Positions 46,679 to 55,493 of a stretch of 64,000 nt of DNA are shown piece by piece; within the stretch, counting starts at the first letter, position 1, and the number at the start of each line of letters is the position of its first letter. The position numbers were made by a program, and so were the translations under genes. Under the pieces are notes generated by a model. That model saw nothing but the letters and a program-made list of their open reading frames with translations, had not been told where the DNA came from and ran no database searches. The DNA is from Muribaculaceae bacterium Isolate-036 (Harlan) (lineage in GTDB: Bacteria; Bacteroidota; Bacteroidia; Bacteroidales; Muribaculaceae): contig RIAY01000004.1 of assembly GCA_003833075.1 (NCBI GenBank), positions 62,001 to 126,000 of the forward strand, in the 5' to 3' direction.

Positions 46679-48901
46679 TCAGGAAATCCGTTTTGCGAAT
46701 TTCACACCTTTTATCTTCTCTTTGAGACTGCGGCATATGTTTTCCACGGTCTCCGAGTTGTCTACCTGAAGAGTTATCTCGCAATGAAACACCTCCTGGC
46801 GTGCGTTGATTGTCAGTCCGACCATGTTCACACCTATGTCGCGCGATATGACACCGGTTATTTCCTCCAGGATTCCGCGCCTGTCTATGCCGTCTATGCT
46901 GATTGTTGCGAGGAATCTGTCGGCAACCCCGCCCCATTTCGTAGCCACGAGCCTTGATCCGAACGAGCTTTTCAGGCGCATTGCATTGGGGCAGCTCACT
47001 TTGTGCACCACAACGTCTTCGTTCTCGTCCACGAATCCGAGCACATCGTCGCCCGGTATAGGCTGGCAACATGTGTCAAGCTTATAGTTGGGTTTGTCTT
47101 CATCGGGATGAAGCACATATATCACCTTCCTGTTGACCGGAGTCTTGCGCTCTTCCTGTTTTTTTGAAGAGAAAGGATTGCGCAATATCTTGGAAAGCAA
47201 TGAGGAACGGGTCTTGTTAAGGTCTTTGAGCTGTTTTGCGGAGAGATTTATCTCATCGTTGGCAAGCATGAGGTAGAGGTCTTCCTTATGCGGAAGATGA
47301 AGGTTGCCGAGCAGACGTGTCATCACATCCGGAGTATTTTCCACTCCTTCGCGTTCGAGAAACTCATCGTAGAGTTTCTTACCTCGTTCTGTCAGGTGTC
47401 GTCTGTCCTTGCGCAGAATGGCGCGCAGACGGTTCTGAGCCTTCGCCGAATTGCAGAATTGCATCCATTCGGGCTGGGGAGTCTGCGAGTCGGAAGTTAT
47501 TATCTCTACCTGATCGCCGGAATCGAGCTTGTATGAAATAGGCACGAGACGATGGTTGATTTTTCCGGCGATGCAGTGGGTGCCGAGTTGTGTGTGTATG
47601 GCGAAGGCAAGGTCGAGTACGGTCGAGCCCGCCGGAAGTGTAATAAGGTCGCCTTTAGGGGTGAATACGTAGATTTCTGCGGAAAAAAGATTGAGTTTTA
47701 TTGTGTCGAGAAAATCTATTGCGTTTGGTTCGGGGTTAGCAAGGATGTCCTTTATGGTGTTCATCCATTTGTCAAGCTCGGTGTCATCTTCATGAACACC
47801 TGTCTTGTATTTCCAGTGTGCCGCATAGCCGAGTTCCGCGATTTCATCCATCTTGCGGCTTCTTATCTGCACTTCGATCCATTTGCCGTCAGGTCCCATC
47901 GCAGTGAGGTGAAGGGCACGATAACCGTTTGCCTTCGGGGTGCTTGTCCAGTCGCGGAGGCGTTCCGGGTGCACTTTGTGTCCGTCGGTAAAGAAGGTGT
48001 ATATCTCCCAGCAATGTATTCTTTCGAGAGTATCGTCATCGTTTTCGAATATTACGCGCACTGCATAAATGTCGTAAATCTCTTCAAACGGAATCTTCTT
48101 GGTCTCCATCTTGTTGTAGATGGAATAAGCGCTTTTTACCCTTGCCTTTATTTCGTATTTGAATCCGGCGGCATCGAGTTTTTTTCTTACCGGTCCCACG
48201 AATTCCTCTACAATCTCTTCCCGGTGCTTCTCACTTTCGCTTACCTTGGCTATTATTTCCGCATATTTCTGCGGATGCTCGTATTTGAAGGCGAGGTCTT
48301 CGAGTTCATCCTTTATTTTGTATAGTCCGAGTCTGTGGGCAAGAGGAGCGTAGACATAAAGAGTCTCACCGGCGATCTTGTATTGCTTCTCGGGGCGCAT
48401 GGAGCCGAGGGTGCGCATATTGTGCAGCCTGTCTGCCATTTTTATCAGCACTACCCGGATGTCGGTCGACATCGACAGCAGAAGTTTACGGAAGTTCTCC
48501 GCCTGAAGAGAAGCCTTGTCTCCGAATATACCGCCGGAAATCTTTGTTAGTCCCTCCACAATCGAGGCTATCTTGGAGCCGAAACTCGCTTCGATATCCT
48601 CCTTTGTGAACTCTGTGTCTTCCACAACATCGTGCAGCAATGCCGCGCATATGGATGTGGAACCGAGTCCGAGTTCGGAAATCACAATCTTTGCCACGGC
48701 TATCGGATGAAGTATATATGGCTCGCCGCTACGCCGTCTCACCCCCTTGTGTGCGGATTTGGCAAAGCGGAACGCACGTTCGATAATCTCCACTTTTTTG
48801 CGGTGATTGCTCGCAAGATAGGCATTCAGCACATCCTGATAAGCCTCTTCTATCATCCGGTCTTCCTCTTCGGGCGACATATTTTTATTATATTCAGCCA
48901 T
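46679..48901 (-). CDS. RelA/SpoT bifunctional (p)ppGpp synthetase/hydrolase
   Basis: Long RSH enzyme of 740 residues. HD hydrolase with H90-D91 and E94-D95 (LLHDVVEDTEFT), synthetase around 240-360 (RVKSAYSIYNKMETKKIPF, EVQIRSRKMDEIAELGYAAHW), TGS about 400-460, and C-terminal ACT (ISIDGIDRRGILEEITGVIS). The intact hydrolase box suggests it both makes and destroys the alarmone. It starts the two-gene unit with the PgpH-like gene. Confidence 0.94.
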   Translation of the reverse strand: MAEYNKNMSPEEEDRMIEEAYQDVLNAYLASNHRKKVEIIERAFRFAKSAHKGVRRRSGEPYILHPIAVAKIVISELGLGSTSICAALLHDVVEDTEFTKEDIEASFGSKIASIVEGLTKISGGIFGDKASLQAENFRKLLLSMSTDIRVVLIKMADRLHNMRTLGSMRPEKQYKIAGETLYVYAPLAHRLGLYKIKDELEDLAFKYEHPQKYAEIIAKVSESEKHREEIVEEFVGPVRKKLDAAGFKYEIKARVKSAYSIYNKMETKKIPFEEIYDIYAVRVIFENDDDTLERIHCWEIYTFFTDGHKVHPERLRDWTSTPKANGYRALHLTAMGPDGKWIEVQIRSRKMDEIAELGYAAHWKYKTGVHEDDTELDKWMNTIKDILANPEPNAIDFLDTIKLNLFSAEIYVFTPKGDLITLPAGSTVLDLAFAIHTQLGTHCIAGKINHRLVPISYKLDSGDQVEIITSDSQTPQPEWMQFCNSAKAQNRLRAILRKDRRHLTERGKKLYDEFLEREGVENTPDVMTRLLGNLHLPHKEDLYLMLANDEINLSAKQLKDLNKTRSSLLSKILRNPFSSKKQEERKTPVNRKVIYVLHPDEDKPNYKLDTCCQPIPGDDVLGFVDENEDVVVHKVSCPNAMRLKSSFGSRLVATKWGGVADRFLATISIDGIDRRGILEEITGVISRDIGVNMVGLTINARQEVFHCEITLQVDNSETVENICRSLKEKIKGVKFAKRIS

Positions 48902-48980
48902 AGTCGTGTCTCCTTTTATCTGGCATCAAGCATATTGCCCGGCGGTTTGTCGTGCAGGGCGCACAATGATTCTTAATTTA

Positions 48981-49072
48981 CAAAATTAATAAAAAAACGG
49001 TAGATATGCCATATCACTATAATTTTTAAACAGCTTAACATATGTTCTTAAAAAACTTTTTTTGTAATTTTG
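48981..49072. promoter_or_regulatory. Divergent promoters of relA/spoT and sufB
   Basis: -7 boxes TAATTTTG on the - strand (48988-48981) for relA/spoT and TAATTTTG on the + strand (49065-49072) for sufB. Both lack a clear TTTG -33 box. Confidence 0.55.
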
Positions 49073-49152
49073 CGTAATAAAATTGAAATCATCTCTTTTC
49101 GCGGGTCTGCAAATCAAATGTCCGGTCTGCGGAAATTATCATATCAGTTTCT

Positions 49153-50631
49153 ATGAGTGAGAATACAGAACAGGAAAACGGCAGACGCCAGAGTTCGGAG
49201 AAAACGATTCATGACGCCACCAATTCCGAATATAAATATGGCTTCACATCGGATATAGACACGGAGATTGTGCCTCCTGGTCTCAACGAGGATGTGGTGC
49301 GCTTCATTTCTGAGAAAAAGGGGGAGCCGGAGTGGCTTCTTGACTTTAGGCTGAAGGCTTACCGCTATTGGAAGACATTGACTCCTCCTGAGTGGGCGCA
49401 TCTGAAAATCCCGCCTATAGATTTTCAGGCGATAAGTTATTACGCCGCACCCAGAAAGAAAGAGCTTAAGAAAAGCATGGACGAGGTTGATCCGGAGCTT
49501 GTAAAGACCTTCGACAAGCTTGGCATCTCGCTTGAAGAGCAGAAACAGCTTGCCGGTGTGGCGGTTGATGCCGTGATGGATTCCGTGAGCGTGAAGACAA
49601 CGCATCGTGAGAAACTGGCAGAACTCGGAGTGATCTTCTGTTCCTTCTCGGAAGCCGTTAAAGACTATCCGGATCTGGTGAAGAAGTATCTCGGCACTGT
49701 TGTTCCTTATCGCGACAACTATTATGCGGCGCTTAATTCGGCGGTATTCTCCGACGGCTCGTTTGTGTATATACCCAAGGGTGTGCGCTGTCCGATGGAA
49801 CTCAGCACATATTTCCGTATAAACGCCTCGGGGACAGGACAGTTCGAACGCACTCTCATTGTTGCGGATGATGACGCCTATGTCAGCTATCTGGAAGGAT
49901 GCACAGCACCGATGCGCGATGAAAACCAGCTTCATGCCGCGATAGTGGAGATTATCTGCGAGGAGAGGGCGGAAGTGAAATACAGCACTGTGCAGAACTG
50001 GTATGCCGGTGACAAGGACGGGCGTGGCGGAATCTATAATTTTGTGACAAAACGCGGTCTCTGTCGCGGACATCGCTCCAAGATATCATGGACTCAGGTC
50101 GAGACCGGCTCGGCGATAACATGGAAATATCCCTCTTGCGTTCTCAAGGGAGACGAGTCGGTAGGAGAGTTCTACTCTGTGGCAGTCACGAACAATTGGC
50201 AGCAGGCTGATACGGGTACAAAAATGATACACGTAGGGCGCAACTCGCGTTCCACTATCGTCAGCAAAGGTATCTCGGCGGGCAAGTCCCAGAACTCCTA
50301 TCGCGGTCTGGTGCGCATGTCGAAAGATGCATCGGGGTGTCGGAATTTCACGCAGTGTGACTCTCTGCTGATGGGCGATGAATGCGGGGCGCATACATTC
50401 CCATATATTGACGTACGAAATAATTCATCTACAGTCGAGCATGAAGCCACAACATCGAAAATTAACGAGGAGCAGCTATTCTACTGCATGCAGCGCGGAA
50501 TTCCGATGGAAGAGGCTGTAGGACTGATTGTGGGGGGATACACGAAGGAGGTTATGAACAAGCTTCCGATGGAGTTCGCGGTCGAGGCTCAGAAACTGTT
50601 GCAAATCTCGCTTGAGGGCTCAGTCGGATGA
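49153..50631 (+). CDS. sufB: Fe-S cluster assembly protein SufB
   Basis: Scaffold subunit of the SUF system, 492 residues. Conserved regions: [26 protein letters not shown]-type [12 protein letters not shown], and the C-terminal [20 protein letters not shown] with the conserved Glu/Cys. SufB works with SufC and SufD. Neither follows here; the next gene is phoH. The N-terminus (first 25 residues) is polar and unlike the core family. Confidence 0.94.
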   Translation: MSENTEQENGRRQSSEKTIHDATNSEYKYGFTSDIDTEIVPPGLNEDVVRFISEKKGEPEWLLDFRLKAYRYWKTLTPPEWAHLKIPPIDFQAISYYAAPRKKELKKSMDEVDPELVKTFDKLGISLEEQKQLAGVAVDAVMDSVSVKTTHREKLAELGVIFCSFSEAVKDYPDLVKKYLGTVVPYRDNYYAALNSAVFSDGSFVYIPKGVRCPMELSTYFRINASGTGQFERTLIVADDDAYVSYLEGCTAPMRDENQLHAAIVEIICEERAEVKYSTVQNWYAGDKDGRGGIYNFVTKRGLCRGHRSKISWTQVETGSAITWKYPSCVLKGDESVGEFYSVAVTNNWQQADTGTKMIHVGRNSRSTIVSKGISAGKSQNSYRGLVRMSKDASGCRNFTQCDSLLMGDECGAHTFPYIDVRNNSSTVEHEATTSKINEEQLFYCMQRGIPMEEAVGLIVGGYTKEVMNKLPMEFAVEAQKLLQISLEGSVG

Positions 50632-50683
50632 TAAAGACCGGTTTACACCATACAGACCGGTTCCTGGTAATAAAGATAGTTTG

Positions 50684-51640
50684 ATGATCGAAAGAATAGT
50701 AATAATCGATAATGTGGATCCCCAGACGTTTTATGGGGTCAACAATGCAAATATAAGCCTTATACGCAATCTTTTCCCGAAGTTGCGGATGGCGGCGCGC
50801 GGCAATGTCATCAAGGTTATAGGAGAAGAGAGCGAGACTGCGGAATTCGAGAAAAAGATACATGCCATAGAAGCCCATGCGTCCAGATACAACCGTCTCG
50901 ACGAAGAGGCGATTATAGATATCGTTCGCGGAGACCCGCCGAAGGAGGTGAATGCGGAAGGTGTAATAATATACGGACAGAACGGCAAACCCATAGCTCC
51001 GCGCAACGCCAACCAGACAAGGATGGTGAGGAGTTTCGCACAGAATGACCTCACGTTCGCGCTCGGTCCGGCGGGAACGGGCAAGACCTATATCGCGATA
51101 GCCCTTGCCGTGCACGCGCTTAAAAACAAGCAGTGCCGCAAGATAATCCTTTCCCGCCCTGCCGTGGAGGCGGGTGAGAAACTCGGTTTCCTTCCCGGCG
51201 ACATGAAAGACAAGATAGACCCGTACCTGCAGCCGCTCTACGATGCGTTGGAGGATATGATTCCACAGCAGAAGCTGAAGGAATATATGGAGGCGCAGAC
51301 AATTCAGATCGCCCCCCTTGCCTTCATGCGCGGGCGCACGCTGAACGATGCAGTCATAATCCTTGACGAGGCGCAGAATACCACGCGCCATCAGATGAAG
51401 ATGTTTCTGACGCGTCTCGGAATGAACGGCAAGATGATAATCACTGGCGACACAACACAGATCGACCTTCCGCGAACCGTGCAGAGCGGTTTGCTTCAGG
51501 CTCTCAGAATACTCAAAGGTGTGAAGGGCATCGGAGTCATAGAATATGAAAAAAAGGATATCGTAAGACATCCTTTGGTTCAGCGCATCGTCGATGCCTA
51601 CGAGCATCGCGAGCGTGAGGACTCCGAAGAGGAGGGCTAA
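50684..51640 (+). CDS. PhoH-family ATPase
   Basis: RNA-linked P-loop ATPase of 318 residues. N-terminal KH-like region about 1-100, Walker A GPAGTGKT at 128-135, Walker B VIILDEAQN near 215, and the ITGDTTQIDLP motif typical of PhoH/YbeZ. YbeZ works with the RNase YbeY in rRNA maturation. Start taken at 50684 (MIERIVIID). Its last bases overlap the convergent S1/P1 nuclease gene by 4. Confidence 0.93.
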   Translation: MIERIVIIDNVDPQTFYGVNNANISLIRNLFPKLRMAARGNVIKVIGEESETAEFEKKIHAIEAHASRYNRLDEEAIIDIVRGDPPKEVNAEGVIIYGQNGKPIAPRNANQTRMVRSFAQNDLTFALGPAGTGKTYIAIALAVHALKNKQCRKIILSRPAVEAGEKLGFLPGDMKDKIDPYLQPLYDALEDMIPQQKLKEYMEAQTIQIAPLAFMRGRTLNDAVIILDEAQNTTRHQMKMFLTRLGMNGKMIITGDTTQIDLPRTVQSGLLQALRILKGVKGIGVIEYEKKDIVRHPLVQRIVDAYEHREREDSEEEG

Positions 51641-52422
51641 TAGTCGAAGACTTCGTTCAGCAGGCGTGCAAGGCGGTATCCGGCGCGCACAATGCGTTCG
51701 TGGGCGATCTTTTCTCCGGCAAGGATTCTGCTGTAAGTCTCGGCTTTGTCGTAATCCCTTCCGTTTTCAAACCAGCCATAGGTTCCGGATATCGCTTTAC
51801 CTGATTCGGTCGCCCATTCCTCGGGTGTCCCTTTCTGCATTTCCGCAATCTGGCTGTTATCGAATCTGTCGAGTTGCTCTACATATTCCTTATATTGCCA
51901 GGGATGCTGGTCAAGCACCCAGTTGTCCCAAAAATCATGAACCTGGGCTTTTTTACCGTTTAGCTTGAAATAGATATTCTTCTGGTCATAGCCGGTATAG
52001 AACGCATGTCCGGGGCAGTGCATGTCACCGACTATGTGCACAAACAGTTTTATATTGTCGGCAACGGCGGAATCAGTCATCTCCTTGTGGCGTCGCAGAT
52101 TCTCGAAAGTCTTTCTGCATCCTTCAACGGCATCGCGTCTTTGGCTCGGGTAATAAACGCCCAGAGAATCGACATTTGAGGCGTGCCAGCGGCTTGAATG
52201 GCTGTAATGTGGCATCTGCCTGACCCAGTCCATCCATGATGCGTAATAAACGATTGAATGATTCCCCAGATAGCGTTCGATATTTGCCTTTGCCCGGGGT
52301 GTGAGATGTTTTTCAGCGATTCCTGCCACTGCGTCGTGTCCGAGACGCCCCCATGCCGAAGCCGACAGTGCGGACATCGCGATAATGCACAGGACTGCAT
52401 ACAATTTAATCTTGCATTTCAT
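51637..52422 (-). CDS. Secreted S1/P1-type nuclease
   Basis: Zinc nuclease of 261 residues for RNA and single-stranded DNA. Signal peptide ends at ASA, giving mature N-terminal W24; the S1/P1 family binds zinc with its N-terminal Trp and H29 (WGRLGHD). HIVGDMHCPGHA and VHDFWDNWVL supply other ligands. It most likely acts outside the cytoplasm in nutrient recovery. Confidence 0.92.
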   Translation of the reverse strand: MKCKIKLYAVLCIIAMSALSASAWGRLGHDAVAGIAEKHLTPRAKANIERYLGNHSIVYYASWMDWVRQMPHYSHSSRWHASNVDSLGVYYPSQRRDAVEGCRKTFENLRRHKEMTDSAVADNIKLFVHIVGDMHCPGHAFYTGYDQKNIYFKLNGKKAQVHDFWDNWVLDQHPWQYKEYVEQLDRFDNSQIAEMQKGTPEEWATESGKAISGTYGWFENGRDYDKAETYSRILAGEKIAHERIVRAGYRLARLLNEVFDY

Positions 52423-52529
52423 AAGTTCAATTAGTTTAGGGTTATGGATTCGACTCCAAAATTATACAAACTTACGGAATATTGCAAATCCTGTCCCGGA
52501 TAAAAACAACATAAAAGGTGTCATGACAA

Positions 52530-52680
52530 AGAGGATGTGTCATAATAGCCCGTCTGGGTCGTTGGCTGAATGATTCGGCTTCGGTCATTGACGAAAGTCA
52601 ACTCCCTTCAGCCTCACATTCAGCCGCCTACCATCCGGACCATTCTGACAGCATCCTCGCCATCCGGCTAAAATAAAGGC
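52530..52680. repeat. Dispersed repeat, long copy
   Basis: Blocks 52530-52578 and 52639-52680 are identical to the repeat after pgi. The 60 bp in between (52579-52638) is present only here; its ends share TTCGG/TCCGG, which could explain loss by slippage or recombination in the short copy. Confidence 0.85.
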
Positions 52681-52699
52681 TGTGTCGGTTTTCTGAACG

Positions 52700-54145
52700 C
52701 TATTTGCGCACGAAGACCTTCTTGCCGTCGATAATGTAGATTCCGGTAGATGAGATGCGGTTGATCCGTATTCCCTGAAGGGTGTATATCTTTCCATCCG
52801 GTATCAAGTCCGCGTCTATCTCCGTCACGGCGGAACTTCCGGTGATGTCAGTGCTGTAGCTGAAGCTGATTCCTTCTGCTGTTTCCTCGACATCGGTGAT
52901 GCAGAAGTAAGCGCGGGTGCCGTCACTGTAGAATGGATAATCGTTGTCATCGATATGCCCGAAGCTTGTGCGGCGGGTATCCGTTCCGAGAGTGGCTCGC
53001 TTTATGAGACCCGCGCTTGTGCCGGCGTTGCTGTTGGGACGGAACACATACAATTCGAAATCTTTTCCAAGATTGCCTGTTTGCGTGACAAGCGGATTTA
53101 CGCGATACACCAGCATTCCCCCCGCAGGCAGCGAGGAGTCCCACATGTCGTTACGGTCGCGGTATTCAACCATAAAATACTCCGCACGTGTTCTGTCGGG
53201 TCTTATGATGAACGCCACATCATCATGCGTTTCAGAGGATAGCGGACGCAATGTGTATCTGCCGTTCTGCGAAATCTCCTTTATGTCGGTTCGGGGAAGC
53301 CACCCGCCGAAAGGAGAGCCATATTGCATGCGCATGTATGCTGTCAATCCCTGGGGAACGGTCTGGTTGTCGCTCATGAGATCCCATACGTTTACCGGTT
53401 CAAGTGTGGAATTGGCATTCCCCTTGGTGGTATAAAGGTCGTAAGCCCCGAGTGTATGAGTCATCTCGTGACAGAGCACACCTGTATTTATTTTCTGGGG
53501 AACCATCGATTTGTAGCCGTTGGCTCCGTCGAACACCTTGAGATAGTTGCCCACTTTCACACCGCCGAGATAAGCTGTAGCACCCCGGTTGTTGGACGGC
53601 CACAGCATCCTTGCCGCGCTTATGTCGCTGTCGCCGCATATTATCATGACAATATTGTCTACTTCCCCGTCTCCGTTTGCATCGAAGACGATCTTGTCAT
53701 TTTCATCAATAAACCCGTCGCCATTGAAATCATATGAAGCTAACTTCTCATCCAGAAACAGGCACATATCCTTCACGAGAGTCTTGATCCTTAAGTCAAG
53801 CATCAGATCAAGATCCGTATATCCATCCGGATTGGAATTTCCTTTAGGCAAAAAATACCCTACAGGATGAGAATCCACATATTCGAACGGAAGGATAGTG
53901 GATTCCCAGTCCATAGAGCCGTAACTCATATCGGAGAAGAAGTTGCGCACTGAGTTCGCGCCCTCCTCCGTAGAGTTAAACATATTGTCGTAATAATCGA
54001 AATCGTGTTCCCAAGCCTTGTCCGCTTCATCGGCAAACTTCACAAAACAGACAATGTTCGCCATCTTGTAAGACCCTGCAAAAACAGACATCGATGTTAA
54101 AACGACAACCAGTGTAGTGATAAACAATCTAATCATAAGCCACAC
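52700..54145 (-). CDS. Secreted M6-family metalloprotease
   Basis: Protease of 481 residues with a signal peptide (about 23 residues), M6/immune-inhibitor-A-like domain and zinc motif HEMTHTLGAYD at 226-236. Two Asp-rich loops of EF-hand type lie at about 139-150 and 155-163 (DFNGDGFID, DANGDGEVD), likely binding calcium. The C-terminal ~35 residues (GKIYTLQGIRINR... GIYIIDGKKVFVRK) form a short tail seen, in variant form, in two other secreted proteins here. Start could be ATG 54145 or 54136. Confidence 0.9.
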   Translation of the reverse strand: MWLMIRLFITTLVVVLTSMSVFAGSYKMANIVCFVKFADEADKAWEHDFDYYDNMFNSTEEGANSVRNFFSDMSYGSMDWESTILPFEYVDSHPVGYFLPKGNSNPDGYTDLDLMLDLRIKTLVKDMCLFLDEKLASYDFNGDGFIDENDKIVFDANGDGEVDNIVMIICGDSDISAARMLWPSNNRGATAYLGGVKVGNYLKVFDGANGYKSMVPQKINTGVLCHEMTHTLGAYDLYTTKGNANSTLEPVNVWDLMSDNQTVPQGLTAYMRMQYGSPFGGWLPRTDIKEISQNGRYTLRPLSSETHDDVAFIIRPDRTRAEYFMVEYRDRNDMWDSSLPAGGMLVYRVNPLVTQTGNLGKDFELYVFRPNSNAGTSAGLIKRATLGTDTRRTSFGHIDDNDYPFYSDGTRAYFCITDVEETAEGISFSYSTDITGSSAVTEIDADLIPDGKIYTLQGIRINRISSTGIYIIDGKKVFVRK

Positions 54146-54203
54146 TCATGACTGAACTGAACCCCCAATGTTGGACATGGTTTATATCAGTTCATTATAG
54201 TAT

Positions 54204-55055
54204 TTATTTTATGATCACCTTCTCCACCTTGGAGCCTTGACGACGGATGTAAAGACCCGGCTCATCACCACTCACCTTCACACCCTGCATGTTGAAAAAC
54301 TCAACAGGAGCGTTGGAATCTTCCATGCCGATTTCACCGACACTTGCACCTCCTGCGGGATATTCGGTCTGTGTGTATGTAAAAAGCCTGATACCTTGTA
54401 CCAAAAGTGGATATTTGCTATTGTTCCGCATGGCACTGGTAACGCTCTTGCCTTTAGCGGTAGGAAGCTTAAACGAATTTGTTTTATTTGTCACATTCTG
54501 AATATCATTCCATTTAAATTGTGAAACTTTTGCAAGAGCAGTGTTAATCCAACCCATCTTTGTATATATCTGAATCACAGAGCAGTCGTTTATAGGGACT
54601 ATTCCCTCTGATCCGTATAATCCCAAACAGATAAGATCATTTTCAGTGGATAGCGCAAGAGAATATTCCGCGATATCAGGGAGCTGAAGCATAATACCCC
54701 CTCCAATAGGGTTGTCTCCTCCATAAGAAAGCTTACCATCATTGGGACTGAGGGAAATCGCTCCCGTCCAGGAGCCCTCTTCTCCTTGTTTACCTTCCGC
54801 ATTATATCCTTTGAGATTGCCATCAAGCGTAGGCTCTTCAAAATCTCCGTTTGAATTCTCCCAAACAGCTGATAAAAGGATAACTTTTTTTCCTTCATTT
54901 TCGAAACCGCAATATTTTTCGAGTTTCTCCTGAGTGTCAAACCAGAGCCAACCGTCGGCATCGCAGTCGGCAGGGTCGAAATAGTTATAGGTCTGTTGCG
55001 CGTTGGCAATGGATACTGCGGTCAATGCCGCCAGTGTAAGTAAAACTTTTTTCAT
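54204..55055 (-). CDS. Secreted protein of unknown function with C-terminal tail
   Basis: Protein of 283 residues with a clear signal peptide ending SIANA/Q. The body is beta-rich with acidic loops (DPADCDADGWLWFDTQEK), without catalytic motif I recognise. The last ~35 residues end FNMQGVKVSGDEPGLYIRRQ-type, like the partial protein at 63471. It follows the 9-bp array and precedes the M6 protease on the same strand. Confidence 0.75.
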   Translation of the reverse strand: MKKVLLTLAALTAVSIANAQQTYNYFDPADCDADGWLWFDTQEKLEKYCGFENEGKKVILLSAVWENSNGDFEEPTLDGNLKGYNAEGKQGEEGSWTGAISLSPNDGKLSYGGDNPIGGGIMLQLPDIAEYSLALSTENDLICLGLYGSEGIVPINDCSVIQIYTKMGWINTALAKVSQFKWNDIQNVTNKTNSFKLPTAKGKSVTSAMRNNSKYPLLVQGIRLFTYTQTEYPAGGASVGEIGMEDSNAPVEFFNMQGVKVSGDEPGLYIRRQGSKVEKVIIK

Positions 55056-55077
55056 ATTATTCTAATTAAAGGGTTAA

Positions 55078-55493
55078 AATCTTTAAGTCTTTAGGGTCTT
55101 TAGGGTCTCTAAAGTCTTTAAGGTCGCTGAAGTTTGTGGGTCTTTAGGGTCTCTAAGGTCTTTAAGGTCTTTAGAGTCTTTAAGGTCGCTGGAGTTTTTG
55201 GGTCTTTAGGGTCTCTAAGGTCTCTAAGGTCTTTAAGGTCTTTAGAGTCTTTAAGGTCGCTGGAGTTTTTGGGTCTTTAGGGTCTCTAAGGTCTTTAAGG
55301 TCTTTAAGGTCTTTAGAGTCTTTAAGGCCGCTGAAGTTTCGGGGTCTTTAGGGTCTCTAAGGTCTTTAAGGTCTTTAGAGTCTTTAAAGTCGCTGAAGTT
55401 TTTGGGTCTTTAGGGTCTCTAAGGTCCTTAAAGTCCTTAAAGTCCTTAAAGTCCTTAATGACCCTAAAGACCTTAAAGACCCTAAAGTCCTTA
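55078..55493. repeat. Tandem array built on a 9-bp unit
   Basis: About 415 bp of GGTCTTTAA / GGTCTCTAA units, grouped in five larger repeats of about 62-71 bp, each starting GTCGCTGAAGTTTTT or similar. The last ~40 bp before the susD stop run in the opposite orientation (GACCCTAAAGACC), so the transcript can fold into a long hairpin. It fills the whole gap between susD and the next secreted gene; no gene lies in it. Confidence 0.9.

Noticed and set aside
46674-47072. N-terminal extension of the PgpH-like protein
   Set aside because: It would overlap the coding part of relA/spoT by about 390 bp and has low-complexity Arg-rich composition; ATG 46673 gives a proper membrane start.
49144-50073. 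309-codon open frame on the - strand
   Set aside because: Antisense shadow of sufB.
55078-55493. CRISPR array
   Set aside because: Repeats are contiguous with no unique spacers and no cas genes nearby.
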